Notes: generated by a model not told the origin, from the sequence alone. A stretch of DNA of 64,000 nt from Collimonas antrihumi (GCF_018304965.1 NZ_JAGQED010000002.1:62001-126000), one strand, 5' to 3'; shown: positions 1 to 7,897, counted from the first letter of the stretch. Translations and numbers: made by a program.

Positions 1-298
1 CGCCTTTTGCGGTCAGCATGATGATCGGCGTCTGGTCGCCGGCGCCGCGCAAACGGCGGCAGATCGCCAGGCCGTCTTCGCCCGGCAGCATCAGGTCAAG
101 CACCAGCAGGTCATAGCGTTCGCGTATCCACAGCTTGTTCATCGCCTGGGCGTTCTCCGCCGTGACCACCTGGAAGCCTTGCTCCGTCAGGTAGCGTCGC
201 AGCAGATCGCGCAATCGAATATCGTCGTCGACCACCAGGATTTTATGTTGGTGGGTTGTGCTCGTTTGGTTTTGGGTGTTGATCGTATTCATGGTCAT
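1..298 (-). CDS. ompR: OmpR two-component response regulator (5' part, cut by window edge)
   Basis: Reading the minus strand from ATG at 298 (or in-frame ATG at 292) gives a receiver domain: KILVVDDDIRLRDLLRRYL, then LVLDLMLPGEDGL holding the phospho-acceptor Asp, and IIMLTAKG holding the conserved Thr and Lys. The spacing and wording match the N-terminal half of OmpR, the DNA-binding regulator paired with the EnvZ sensor in osmotic and envelope control. The DNA-binding C-terminal half and any envZ lie beyond base 1. An unusual Thr/Gln/Asn-rich stretch of about 18 residues precedes the receiver domain. The gene is divergent from the small secreted protein gene at 463. Another OmpR/PhoB-type regulator cannot be fully excluded because the output domain is missing. 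Confidence 0.85.
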   Translation of the reverse strand, partial: MTMNTINTQNQTSTTHQHKILVVDDDIRLRDLLRRYLTEQGFQVVTAENAQAMNKLWIRERYDLLVLDLMLPGEDGLAICRRLRGAGDQTPIIMLTAKG

Positions 299-462
299 AT
301 GGTAACGTCAGAGTGCGCATCAAAAGTACAGTAAATGCCTACGGATTACAAAGTGTTACACACTTTACTAAAAACGTCTTATGCCAATTAATAGAGGAGC
401 TTACACTCAATTTGTGGCGATTAAATCTTAACCGTTATCCAGAATTCACAGAAGAAGTCCAT

Positions 463-753
463 ATGATGAAGACGTTTCGGAAAATCAGTGTTTGTTTGTT
501 GTTGCTATCGGCAATGATGGGCGCCTCTGCACGTTCCGACCGAGCGCCGGATGAGCGCGGAGAGCGCCGCGCGCCGCCGCCATCGCAGTATGAGCCGCAG
601 CGCGGCCAGGCGCCTGATCAGCAATGGCAAAATCGTGGGCGTGAGTATGAGCCCAATGATGGCGGGCGTGGCAGGATGTCGCCGGATGACCGGCGCGCCT
701 TGCGCCAGCAAATCGACAGGGCTGGCCGCGATATTTATCCGCAGCGTCGTTGA
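463..753 (+). CDS. Small secreted basic protein, unknown function
   Basis: A 96-residue protein starting at ATG 463 (a second ATG follows at 466), with purine-rich GAAGAAG about 7 bases upstream. Residues 3-24 form a signal peptide (KTFRK, then a hydrophobic LLLLSAMMGASA core). The mature part is rich in Arg, Pro, Gln and Asp, with no cysteines and no predicted fold. The C-terminus carries an MSPDDRRALRQQIDRAGRDI segment that resembles the tail of short periplasmic proteins in related Burkholderiales; that resemblance is from memory. A strong terminator follows at 817-845. Upstream in-frame extension to 313 is possible but lacks a ribosome site and would bury the signal peptide. Function unknown. 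Confidence 0.7.
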   Translation: MMKTFRKISVCLLLLSAMMGASARSDRAPDERGERRAPPPSQYEPQRGQAPDQQWQNRGREYEPNDGGRGRMSPDDRRALRQQIDRAGRDIYPQRR

Positions 754-816
754 GATTGAAAAGCAGGAAAAGCCAGAATAAATCAGACACGCCAGCTTGC
801 ATGGCATGGCAAACCG

Positions 817-845
817 AACCGGTGATGAAAATCACCGGTTTTTTG
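817..845 (+). terminator. Rho-independent terminator after the small secreted protein gene
   Basis: A perfect 10-bp stem AACCGGTGAT / ATCACCGGTT closes on a GAAA tetraloop and runs into TTTT. It lies 64 bases beyond the stop codon at 753. Confidence 0.85.
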
Positions 846-929
846 TTGGGCGCTGCATTTTGGGAAAATGAAACGGGGGATGTTGCCGGTGAATCCGGCT
901 TTGGCGGGCAGATGAAAAACGAGAGAAGT

Positions 930-968
930 AAACCAGAAAGGGGTTGCAAGATTTCTCTTGCAACCCCT
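930..968 (-). terminator. Hairpin terminator downstream of tRNA-Arg
   Basis: A perfect 13-bp stem (939-951 with 956-968) around a 4-base loop lies 8 bases past the 3' end of the tRNA in the direction of its transcription. A short T-rich run follows on the minus strand. It is placed to end the tRNA transcript. Confidence 0.7.
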
Positions 969-976
969 CGTAATAC

Positions 977-1053
977 TGGTGCGGCTGGCAGGAATCGAAC
1001 CCACGACCCCTTGGTTCGTAGCCAAGTACTCTATCCAGCTGAGCTACAGCCGC
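977..1053 (-). tRNA. tRNA-Arg(ACG)
   Basis: A 77-nt cloverleaf on the minus strand starting GCGGCTGTAGCTCAGCTGG and ending with GCCGCACCA, so the CCA tail is encoded. The acceptor stem GCGGCTG pairs with CAGCCGC. The anticodon stem CTTGG/CCAAG closes the loop CTACGAA, giving anticodon ACG (bases 1017-1019), read as ICG in bacteria. The T arm GTGGGTTCGATTCCTGC is canonical. Confidence 0.97.
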
Positions 1054-1300
1054 GAAAAACAAAATTATATATTAGCTTTGTTAATTTTGGAAGAGGGAAA
1101 TATCTAAAAAACTTAATATTTCTTCTCGCTTACAGAGGTAAAACACTTTTTCTGCTTGCTCTCAACCAAGTCCGCTACTATGCCACAGACATTGCACATT
1201 GGGAAGCTTTATTTCTAATTTCATTTTATTTTTTCGCCCGATATTTTAATCTTTCTTACTTCTCACGCCGGGTCGCCGCAGATTTCATCGGATGATATAA

Positions 1301-1319
1301 TTAAACAATAATCATTATC
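1301..1319 (+). promoter_or_regulatory. Candidate Fur box upstream of ftrABCD
   Basis: The 19-mer at 1301-1319 matches about 14 of 19 positions of the classic Fur consensus, with an almost perfect right half (ATAATCATTATC). It lies 44 bases upstream of the ftrA start in an AT-rich stretch. The gene-free interval 1054-1362 otherwise shows no feature I can support. Iron-dependent repression by Fur is an inference from site and operon content. Confidence 0.65.
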
Positions 1320-1362
1320 ATTTGTAATTGATAGAATTCGTAGATTGAGAAAGGTTGATGAC

Positions 1363-1905
1363 ATGAATGTGAAATTGCTTGCGGCGGCTGTGCTTGTTTC
1401 GTTTGGTTTTGCGGGTGTTGCTTCAGCGGCGGAATATCCGATCGGCAAGCAGCAAATCATGAACGGTCTGGAGATTGCAGCTGTTTACCTGCAGCCGATC
1501 AAAATGGAGCCGGAAGGCATGATGCGCAAGGCGGAGCTGTCGGACATCCATGTCGAGGCTGACATTCGTGCAGTGAAAAACAATCCGAACGGCTTTGCCG
1601 AAGGCGACTGGATGCCGAACCTGGTCATCTCTTACGAATTCACCAAAGCTGGTTCAACCCAGGTAATCAAAGGCGACATGATGCCGATGGTGGCGAGCGA
1701 CGGTCCGCATTATGGCGATAACGTCAAACTGGCGGGGCCGGGCAAATATACATTGAAGATGATTATTTCCCCGCCGTCGGCCAATGCCAATGCGCATTTC
1801 GGCCGCCATGTAGATAAGGAAACCGGTGTCGGCGCATGGTTCAAGCCGTTCACGGTGGTCAACGAATTCACGTTCGCTGGCGTCGGCAAAAAGGGCGGAT
1901 ATTAA
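1363..1905 (+). CDS. ftrA: FtrA/P19-type periplasmic iron-binding protein
   Basis: A 180-residue periplasmic protein of the P19/Tp34 family (Iron_transport), the copper/iron-binding component of ferrous iron uptake systems. Start ATG 1363 has AAGG 8 bases upstream; an in-frame TTG at 1345 lacks this. Residues 1-22 are a signal peptide ending ASAAE. Family hallmarks are visible: IAAVYLQPIKMEPEGM (Met/Glu metal ligands), HVEADIRA, the GPHYGDN and GPGKYTLK segments, and HFGRHVD followed by GVGAWFKPF near the C-terminus. It is the first gene of a four-gene operon equivalent to ftrABCD of Bordetella and Brucella, where P19 binds metal and hands iron to the permease. A Fur-like site lies just upstream. 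Confidence 0.92.
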   Translation: MNVKLLAAAVLVSFGFAGVASAAEYPIGKQQIMNGLEIAAVYLQPIKMEPEGMMRKAELSDIHVEADIRAVKNNPNGFAEGDWMPNLVISYEFTKAGSTQVIKGDMMPMVASDGPHYGDNVKLAGPGKYTLKMIISPPSANANAHFGRHVDKETGVGAWFKPFTVVNEFTFAGVGKKGGY

Positions 1906-1938
1906 TCTGCCATGAAATTCTTATCGGAGAACATGGAT

Positions 1939-2274
1939 ATGGTGTCAGGCAAGGTGCGTGGCTTATTCGGTATCAGCCTGTTGGCGGTAGCTGCGATTTC
2001 AGCGGCCGCTGATTTGCCGACCTTCAAGCTGGAAATGAAGGATGGCGTGTTGAATCCGGCGCGGATAGCGGTTCCTGCCGGCCAGAAAATAAAAATCGAA
2101 ATTCACAATCTCGGCCAGTCTGCGGCCGAATTTGAAAGCGTCCAGCTGCGTAAGGAAAAGGTGTTGGCGCCAGGCGCGCAATCTTTCGTGGTGATTGCAC
2201 CGCTGCAGCCGGGCGAATATAAGTTTTTCGATGATTTTCATACGCAGGCGCAGGGTGTGATTGTTGCCAAGTAA
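1939..2274 (+). CDS. ftrB: FtrB cupredoxin-domain periplasmic protein
   Basis: A small periplasmic cupredoxin-like protein (111 residues from ATG 1939), second gene of the ftr operon. In the Bordetella/Brucella systems FtrB is proposed to oxidise Fe(II) for the permease. After a signal peptide (LFGISLLAVAAISAAA) come the beta-strand motifs of the EfeO-type cupredoxin domain: LNPARIAVPAGQKIKIEIHN, then AAEFES, and PGEYKFFDDFHTQAQG. The typical His/Cys/Met type-1 copper set is not complete, so redox activity is uncertain. Start choice: GGAGA at 1926-1930 is best spaced for ATG 1939; ATGs at 1912 and 1933 are in frame. The gap to ftrA is about 30 bases. Confidence 0.82.
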   Translation: MVSGKVRGLFGISLLAVAAISAAADLPTFKLEMKDGVLNPARIAVPAGQKIKIEIHNLGQSAAEFESVQLRKEKVLAPGAQSFVVIAPLQPGEYKFFDDFHTQAQGVIVAK

Positions 2275-2279
2275 ATGTC

Positions 2280-2295
2280 TCTCTATATATAGAGA
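2280..2295. repeat. 16-bp perfect palindrome between ftrB and ftrC
   Basis: TCTCTATATATAGAGA at 2280-2295 is perfectly self-complementary and lies 5 bases after the ftrB stop in a 122-base gap before ftrC. It has no loop and no T-run, so it is not a terminator; it may be a protein-binding site or an RNA-processing site. Function unknown. Confidence 0.4.
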
Positions 2296-2396
2296 CGTGC
2301 AGTATTTTAGAGATAGTCGTTTTTTTTGCGGGGCAGGAGCGAAGAGTCGCCATGGCATGGCGCATTGCACTGCCCGCAATTGACTGGAGATAAGTG

Positions 2397-3227
2397 ATGG
2401 GTCAGATCTTGTTCATCGTCTGGCGCGAAAGCGTCGAGGCGTTGCTGGTAGTCGGTATTTTGCATGCGTGGCTGAAAAATGGCGGCGAAGCTGCTCGCCA
2501 CGGCCTGCCTTATCTGTGGAGTGGCGTCGGCGTCGGCATTTTGGGAGCGATTGGCCTGGGTGGAGCATTGCTGGGTTTCAGCGAGCTGCTTTCCGGCGAT
2601 GCCCAGGATTACTTTCAGATCGTCATGGTGATATTGGCCGCCATACTGATTGTGCAAATGGTGTTCTGGATGCGCAAGCATGGCCGCACACTCAAGCGCG
2701 AAATGGAAACCTCGCTCAGCGCCAATCTGCAAAACGCCAACTGGTGGGGCGTATTTGCGCTGGCGGCATTGGCGATTGCGCGTGAGGGCAGTGAAACCGT
2801 GATATTTCTTTACGGCCTGGGCCTGGCGCAACACGGCGACAGCACGGGAGCGATGGTGCTGGCCGCGGTGCTTGGTTTTGCGCTGGCGTTCCTGACTTTC
2901 TATCTGTTGCAGCTCGGTGGTAAAATTTTTTCCTGGCGCCGTTTTTTCCAGGTCACTGAAATTATCTTGCTGTTCCTCGCCGCGGGCTTGCTGCTGACCG
3001 GTATCGAACGATTGATGTCGCTCGATATTATTCCGACGCTGATCGATCCGATATGGGATAGTACACGCTTGCTCGACGACACGACTTCCTTTGGCAACCT
3101 GGTTTCCACATTGACCGGCTATCGTGCGCAACCCGCACTGATGAGCTTGCTGGTGTATGTGGCATATTGGGTGTGCGTTTTGTTATTTCTCAAGCGAGCC
3201 AGGCCGCAGGTAACCCCAGCTAAATAA
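2397..3227 (+). CDS. ftrC: FtrC, FTR1-family high-affinity iron permease
   Basis: A 276-residue polytopic inner-membrane protein of the FTR1/EfeU family that carries iron across the inner membrane. The two family signatures are present: RESVE at residues 10-14 in the first helix and REGSE at about 129-133 in the fourth. The paired Glu residues are the expected iron ligands. About seven hydrophobic segments are visible. ATG 2397 is preferred over GTG 2394 because GGAG at 2386-2389 is correctly spaced. It is third in the ftr operon, after the periplasmic FtrA and FtrB and 4 bases before the ferredoxin-like FtrD. Confidence 0.93.
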   Translation: MGQILFIVWRESVEALLVVGILHAWLKNGGEAARHGLPYLWSGVGVGILGAIGLGGALLGFSELLSGDAQDYFQIVMVILAAILIVQMVFWMRKHGRTLKREMETSLSANLQNANWWGVFALAALAIAREGSETVIFLYGLGLAQHGDSTGAMVLAAVLGFALAFLTFYLLQLGGKIFSWRRFFQVTEIILLFLAAGLLLTGIERLMSLDIIPTLIDPIWDSTRLLDDTTSFGNLVSTLTGYRAQPALMSLLVYVAYWVCVLLFLKRARPQVTPAK

Positions 3228-3231
3228 TCTA

Positions 3232-4635
3232 ATGAATACTTGTGCAATTCCTCAAACAAGACTTTCCCGCGTGGCTGACTGGATGCGGGACCATGCGAAA
3301 CTGATTCGCTGGGTGCAGTGGGGGATTGTGCTGGTGTACGGCTTGCTGATCCTGGTGCCGATCTTTTTGCCGCTGCCGGATGAGACTGCGCATATCTGGT
3401 CGAACCTGACATTGATCGCCCAGTTTGCATTCTGGGGCATCTGGTGGCCGTTCGTGCTGATCAGCATGGTGTTGATGGGCCGCGTCTGGTGCGGCGTGCT
3501 GTGTCCTGAAGGCGCGCTGACCGAGTTCGCCAGCCGCCATGGCCGCGGAAAAGCTATTCCGCACTGGATGCGCTGGGGCGGCTGGCCGTTCGTGGCATTT
3601 GCATTGACAACAGTCTACGGCCAGATGGTGAGCGTCTATCAATATCCTAAAGCTGTACTGCTGGTGCTGGGCGGATCTACCGTCGGCGCCATCATCGTCG
3701 GTTATCTGTATGGGCGCGACAAGCGCGTCTGGTGCAAATACCTGTGCCCGGTGAATGGCGTGTTCGGTTTGCTGGCGAAACTGGCGCCGTTCCATTACAA
3801 AGTCAACGAAACCGCCTGGCGCGCTTCGTACGGTACGCATAGCCATACGCAAGGCCGCACGGTGATTCCTGTCAATTGCGCGCCGCTGGTGCCGTTGCGG
3901 GCCATGAAAGGCGCTGCCGATTGCCATATGTGCGGCCGCTGCAGCGGTCATCGCGATGCGATTGAATTGACCTGGCGTGCGCCGACCGAGGAAATCGTCG
4001 AGCACGGCGAGCAGCACAACAATCTGTGGGAAAGCGCCTTGGCGCTGTATGGCCTGATGGGGATCGCGATTGGCGCTTTCCACTGGTCGGCCAGTCCCTG
4101 GTTTGTGCAGGTCAAGCAAGCGATCGCCACCTGGCTGATCGAGCGCGACATCATGTGGCCCTTCGATACGCATGCACCGTGGTGGGTGTTTACCAATTAT
4201 CCGGCGCAGAACGATGTATTCAGCTGGCTCGACGGCGGTTTGGTGATCGCCTATATTCTCACCACCGGCCTGGTGCTGGGTACGGCGCTGACGCTGTTGT
4301 TCGCGCTTGGCAGCCGTGCGCTCGGCAACTGGGATCGCAAGCGCTTCAATCATCTGGTGCAAGCCACGATTCCCCTGGCCGGATGCGGTGTGTTCGTCGG
4401 TTTGTCGGCTACCACCGTCAGTTTGTTGCGCGGCGAGCATTTGCCGATATTCTGGGCTAACGACTTGCGCGCCATCCTGCTGATCGGCACCAGTTTATGG
4501 AGCGTCTGGCTGGCCTGGCGCGTGACCGGCCGCTATACAGCATCGCCTGCACGCCGTTTGGTGAGCATGGCGCCGGTGATTGCCGGTTTGGCCCTGGTCA
4601 ATTTCGCCTGGCTGTTGATGTTCTGGTTGTGGTGA
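3232..4635 (+). CDS. ftrD: FtrD, membrane 4Fe-4S polyferredoxin-like protein
   Basis: A 467-residue membrane protein related to NapH/CcoG-type ferredoxins, last gene of ftrABCD. It is thought to accept or supply electrons for the Fe(II)/Fe(III) steps of transport. Two CxxxCP motifs lie next to membrane helices (C87/C91 in CGVLCPEG and C168/C172 in CKYLCPVNG), and a CxxCxxC cluster (C231, C234, C237 in CHMCGRC) suggests a 4Fe-4S site. Several transmembrane helices flank them, and the C-terminal third is purely hydrophobic. It starts 4 bases after the ftrC stop. A hairpin at 4656-4688 follows. Confidence 0.88.
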   Translation: MNTCAIPQTRLSRVADWMRDHAKLIRWVQWGIVLVYGLLILVPIFLPLPDETAHIWSNLTLIAQFAFWGIWWPFVLISMVLMGRVWCGVLCPEGALTEFASRHGRGKAIPHWMRWGGWPFVAFALTTVYGQMVSVYQYPKAVLLVLGGSTVGAIIVGYLYGRDKRVWCKYLCPVNGVFGLLAKLAPFHYKVNETAWRASYGTHSHTQGRTVIPVNCAPLVPLRAMKGAADCHMCGRCSGHRDAIELTWRAPTEEIVEHGEQHNNLWESALALYGLMGIAIGAFHWSASPWFVQVKQAIATWLIERDIMWPFDTHAPWWVFTNYPAQNDVFSWLDGGLVIAYILTTGLVLGTALTLLFALGSRALGNWDRKRFNHLVQATIPLAGCGVFVGLSATTVSLLRGEHLPIFWANDLRAILLIGTSLWSVWLAWRVTGRYTASPARRLVSMAPVIAGLALVNFAWLLMFWLW

Positions 4636-4655
4636 AAATCCATCGTTTTCGAGAC

Positions 4656-4688
4656 ATAACCCAACAATTCTTCGATGCTTGGGTTTTA
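4656..4688 (+). terminator. Probable terminator of the ftr operon
   Basis: AACCCAA (4658-4664) pairs with TTGGGTT (4679-4685), followed by TT. The stem is short (7 bp) and the T-run weak, so confidence is moderate. It lies 22 bases after the ftrD stop. Confidence 0.5.
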
Positions 4689-4820
4689 ATGCGTAAAATG
4701 AAGGTTGTTATCCCGTCTATCTATCCCGTCCATATTTGGCCAGTCCCGGCGCTTTCCTGATCGCTGAGACGGCTGGCGGCGGGGCAACCCTTCTCAACTT
4801 TAGCGCACGTTTCCTCTATC

Positions 4821-5840
4821 ATGGTTCGCCCACGTTTTTTACCTGACAACTTCACGTTGTTATTGGTTACCACGGTTCTTGTCGCCAGCCTGCTGCCCGC
4901 CAGGGGCCAGGTTGCGGTTTCCTTCAATCTGATTACCACGCTGGCTATCGGCCTGCTGTTTTTCCTGCATGGCGCCAAGCTTTCGCGTGAGGCGGTGGTG
5001 CAGGGGGCGCTGCACTGGCGCTTGCATTTGACGGTGCTGCTTGCCACCTTCGTATTGTTCCCATTGCTCGGGCTGCTGTTCAAACCGGCATTGCTGCCGC
5101 TGGTGACGCCCGATCTTTATCTCGGCATCTTGTTCCTGTGTACTTTGCCATCTACCGTGCAATCGTCGATTGCCTTTACTTCGGTTGCCCGCGGCAATGT
5201 GCCTGCCGCGGTGTGCAGTGCATCCGCATCCAATCTGCTCGGCATATTCCTGACACCGGTGCTGGTCGGGCTGGTGGTTGTGGCGCATGGCCAAAGCAAG
5301 GGTTCCTTCGAGTCCATCATGAATATCGTGATGCAGTTGCTGCTGCCTTTTGTCGCCGGCCAGATCGCGCGCCGCTGGATCAGCAAGTGGCTCGACAAGC
5401 ACAAGATCATCTTGAAGATGGTAGACCAGGGCTCGATCCTGCTAGTGGTCTACACCGCATTCAGCGAGGCCGTGGTGCAAGGCTTGTGGCAGCAACTGCC
5501 GCCGCTGTCCTTGCTCGGTTTGATGGTAGTAGTGACGTCGTTGCTGTTTGCCATGCTGGGTATCGCTACCTTCGCCAGCCGCCGGATGGGCTTCAACAAG
5601 GAAGACGAAATCACGATCGTGTTTTGCGGCTCCAAGAAAAGCCTGGCGAGCGGTGTGCCGATGGCGAAGGTGTTGTTTGCCGGGCATACCGTTGGCATGA
5701 TCGTTTTACCCCTGATGCTGTTCCACCAGATTCAATTGATGGTCTGCGCCGTGCTGGCTAAACGCTATGCCGCCCGTCCGGTCGAGATAGCCGCCGGCGG
5801 CCCGCCGCCGGTCTGGTCCGATGTGAGTCCGGAAGATTAA
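4821..5840 (+). CDS. SBF-like bile acid:sodium symporter family protein
   Basis: A 339-residue inner-membrane protein with about nine or ten hydrophobic helices, resembling the SBF-like (YfeH/RCH1) branch of the bile acid:sodium symporter superfamily. Recognisable segments are LLFFLHGAKLSREAV near the N-terminus, LCTLPSTVQSSIAFTSVARGN in the conserved crossover region, and the FCGSKKSLASGVPMAK segment near residue 275. The substrate is not known for this branch; it need not be a bile acid. The stop codon overlaps by two bases the stop of the convergent tas gene, so the two genes share their ends. Confidence 0.85.
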   Translation: MVRPRFLPDNFTLLLVTTVLVASLLPARGQVAVSFNLITTLAIGLLFFLHGAKLSREAVVQGALHWRLHLTVLLATFVLFPLLGLLFKPALLPLVTPDLYLGILFLCTLPSTVQSSIAFTSVARGNVPAAVCSASASNLLGIFLTPVLVGLVVVAHGQSKGSFESIMNIVMQLLLPFVAGQIARRWISKWLDKHKIILKMVDQGSILLVVYTAFSEAVVQGLWQQLPPLSLLGLMVVVTSLLFAMLGIATFASRRMGFNKEDEITIVFCGSKKSLASGVPMAKVLFAGHTVGMIVLPLMLFHQIQLMVCAVLAKRYAARPVEIAAGGPPPVWSDVSPED

Positions 5841-6886
5841 GGAGCCGGGTTAGGCTGGCGCGAGTGGATCAGATCAATCTCGTGCAAGATATCGTCACTC
5901 AGCGTCAGGTTGATACTGTTGAGATTGCTTTGCAATTGCTTTAGCGTAGTGGCGCCAATGATAGTGCTGGTGACGAAACCGCGGCTGTTGACGAAAGCCA
6001 GCGCCATCTGCGCCGGATCCAGTCCGTGTTTTTGCGCCAGCGCTACATAGTCGCCGATGACCCGGTCGACTTGCGGATTGGTATAGCGGCTGAAACGTTC
6101 GAACAAGGTCAGGCGGCCGTCAGCCGGTCGCGCCCCATTCAGGTATTTCCCCGAAAGTACGCCGAACGCCAGCGGCGAATAAGCCAGCAACCCGACCTGC
6201 TCACGGAAAGCAAATTCCGAGTGGCCGATTTCAAAAGTGCGGTTGAGCAGGCTGTACGGATTCTGGATGCTGACCACGCGCGGCAAATCAAATTTTTCCG
6301 AAGCCCGGAGGAACTGCGCAATACCCCACGGCGTTTCGTTCGAAATGCCTATGTTGCGCACCTTGCCGGCCTTGATGAAGTCCGCCAGGATGGTCAGCGT
6401 TTCTTCAATCGGCACCGTATCTTCGTCTGCAATATGACTGTAATTCTGGGTGCCGAAGCTATTCACGCTGCGGTCCGGCCAATGCAACTGGTAGAGATCG
6501 ACGTAATCCGTCTGCAACCGTTCCAGGCTGCCGTGCAGAGCCTCTGTCAGGCCTTTGCGATCAAAATTATTGATGCCGCCGCGCACGTGGCGCGGGTTGT
6601 GCGGCTTGCGCGCCGGTCCGGTAGCCTTGGTGGCGATCATTACTTCGCTGCGCTTGCCGGATTTTTTCAGCCAGCTGCCGACATAGCGTTCGGTTGAACC
6701 TTGAGTCTCGGCGCGCGGCGGCACCGGGTACATTTCTGCGGTGTCGATCAGGTTGACGCCATGCGCCAGCGCTAGGTCGATTTGCGCATGCGCTTCTGCT
6801 TCGGTATTTTGTTCGCCCCAGGTCATGGTGCCGAGGGTAATCAGGCTGACCTTCAGATTGCTTTGTCCGAGTTCACGATATTGCAT
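5837..6886 (-). CDS. tas: Aldo/keto reductase, Tas family
   Basis: A 349-residue cytosolic NADPH-dependent aldo/keto reductase. The TIM-barrel start MQYRELGQSNLKVS, the catalytic Asp/Tyr region (NLIDTAEMYPVPP), the Lys segment (VMIATKATGP) and the His region (YVDLYQLHWPDRS) are all present, as is the C-terminal cofactor segment FVTSTIIGATTLKQL. Overall wording matches E. coli Tas (about 346 residues). The physiological substrate is not established. AGGAAG precedes ATG 6886. The gene reads toward the SBF-like gene and shares its terminal bases. Confidence 0.92.
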   Translation of the reverse strand: MQYRELGQSNLKVSLITLGTMTWGEQNTEAEAHAQIDLALAHGVNLIDTAEMYPVPPRAETQGSTERYVGSWLKKSGKRSEVMIATKATGPARKPHNPRHVRGGINNFDRKGLTEALHGSLERLQTDYVDLYQLHWPDRSVNSFGTQNYSHIADEDTVPIEETLTILADFIKAGKVRNIGISNETPWGIAQFLRASEKFDLPRVVSIQNPYSLLNRTFEIGHSEFAFREQVGLLAYSPLAFGVLSGKYLNGARPADGRLTLFERFSRYTNPQVDRVIGDYVALAQKHGLDPAQMALAFVNSRGFVTSTIIGATTLKQLQSNLNSINLTLSDDILHEIDLIHSRQPNPAP

Positions 6887-6953
6887 TGTTGCTTCCTTTA
6901 CTGCAGAGGACTAAGAGTATAGCTGGAACGCCGCATTGCTGCAGGCGTTGGCC

Positions 6954-7253
6954 CTAGGTGGCTGTCGACGTAGCAGGTGGCGTCGGATGGCTCGGCAGAT
7001 TGGCGGGTGCTGCCGGATTGACCAGCTTATCCAAGCCAAATAAAGCCGGGAACCAACGTATCCACAGCAGCACCACAGCGACCGTGCCGAGGTCGAAAGC
7101 GCTATGCGTGAGTTGATAGACTTGCCAGCCGACCGCAACTATCTGCATTTGATTGGCGATGGTGGAGGCAACTCGCGCACCTCGGAACAGGGTAAACGAA
7201 CGGTGGCTCAGGATGGATTCTGATTCAGAACTGCTGGAAACGGGGGCTGTCAT
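6954..7253 (-). pseudogene. MFS transporter remnant with internal deletion
   Basis: A 99-residue reading frame that begins like an EntS-type major facilitator protein (ILSHRSFTLFRGARVAS, then IANQMQIVAVGWQVYQLTHS, the first helix and A-loop). After SAFDLG it jumps to what looks like the C-terminal end of the same family (VVLLWIRWFPALFGLDKL plus a Pro-rich tail). Family members have about 400-440 residues and 12 helices, so roughly 300 residues appear to be missing from the middle, in frame. A product with about two helices would not transport. It lies on the same strand as tas in a decay zone with another broken transporter gene. Confidence 0.7.
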
Positions 7254-7269
7254 GTGGGAACTGGAATTG

Positions 7270-7470
7270 GCGCAAGGCCATAATGCCGTTAAGTTAAGCC
7301 ACGAACGGTATTCTTTAGATGGACCAATGCGGTCACTCCGTCATCCCCGCGAACGCGGGGATCCATGTTGCAGAGTATGGTGGTTAAAATGGATTCCTTC
7401 GTTCGCGGGAATGACGTGCCAAGCGCCATAACCGGTAAACTTAACTTAACGGCATTAGCGCAAGGCCATA
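7270..7470. mobile_element. MITE-like nested palindromic insertion
   Basis: An 18-bp perfect terminal inverted repeat (7281-7298 with 7440-7457, TAATGCCGTTAAGTTAAG) is flanked by a 13-bp direct repeat GCGCAAGGCCATA (7270-7282 and 7458-7470), as expected of a target-site duplication. Inside lies a second imperfect inverted repeat (about 7339-7365 with 7389-7416) of the widespread proteobacterial type CGTCATCCCCGCGAACGCGG. No transposase is encoded, so the element would be non-autonomous. The element is about 175 bp. Confidence 0.6.
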
Positions 7471-7501
7471 GAGTATTCCTTTCCAGCAAAAAACGCAGCT
7501 A

Positions 7502-7538
7502 TCGTAGGGTGTGGGACGCCTTTGTGCCCACCCTACGA
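7502..7538. repeat. Palindromic repeat, CGTAGGGTG family
   Basis: TCGTAGGGTG (7502-7511) is the complement of CACCCTACGA (7529-7538), separated by a short spacer. Sequences of this wording are common dispersed palindromes in proteobacteria (recalled, not searched). It lies between the MITE-like element and the broken binding-protein gene. Confidence 0.5.
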
Positions 7539-7558
7539 CAGGTTTTTTCGCAATGTAT

Positions 7559-7897
7559 TTATTCCGGATGAAATTGATGCGCAAAAGTAAACTCATCGGT
7601 ACGTGGCTTGTACTTCAGTCCTTTGCGTAGCGCCCAGGTTGCATACTGATGATACGGCGGGATCAATGCGTAATCGTTGAGTGCGACTACGGCGCCTTGG
7701 CGGGCAAAATCCTCGCGTTGTTTCTGATCCACCGAGGCCAATGAAGACTGCACCAGCTGGTCCAGTTTCGGATTGGTGTATTTGCCCCAGTTCCATGAGC
7801 CCCAGCCGGTGTCGGGATTGGTGGTGCCGAGCAGGGTGCGCAAACCGAAATCACCGGCCAGCGTACCCCAGTCCAGAAGCGCGGCCAATTCTATGGG
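7559..7897 (-). pseudogene. C-terminal fragment of a peptide/nickel-type ABC binding protein
   Basis: About 110 residues equivalent to the C-terminal quarter of an SBP_bac_5 (DppA/OppA-like) periplasmic binding protein: WGTLAGDFGLRTLLGTTNP, GSWNWGKYTNPKLDQLV, DYALIPPYHQYATWALRKGL and a TDEFTFAHQF ending. Such proteins have about 500-540 residues. The frame is closed upstream by a stop at about 7901, and there is no signal peptide or ribosome site. Together with the MFS remnant at 6954 this suggests that an older transporter gene set upstream of tas was eroded. Confidence 0.75.

Noticed and set aside
750-1295. Open frame of 181 codons crossing the tRNA-Arg region.
   Set aside because: It runs through a terminator and antisense to a tRNA; no ribosome site or family.
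3229-4440. A 403-codon open frame on the minus strand opposite ftrD.
   Set aside because: It lies opposite a clear 4Fe-4S membrane protein gene with conserved Cys motifs; the protein is Gln/His/Arg-rich low-complexity, typical of the antisense of GC-rich genes.
7289-7489. Short minus-strand frame containing MDPRVRGDDG.
   Set aside because: This wording is the usual translation of the CGTCATCCCCGCG palindrome family, not a gene.
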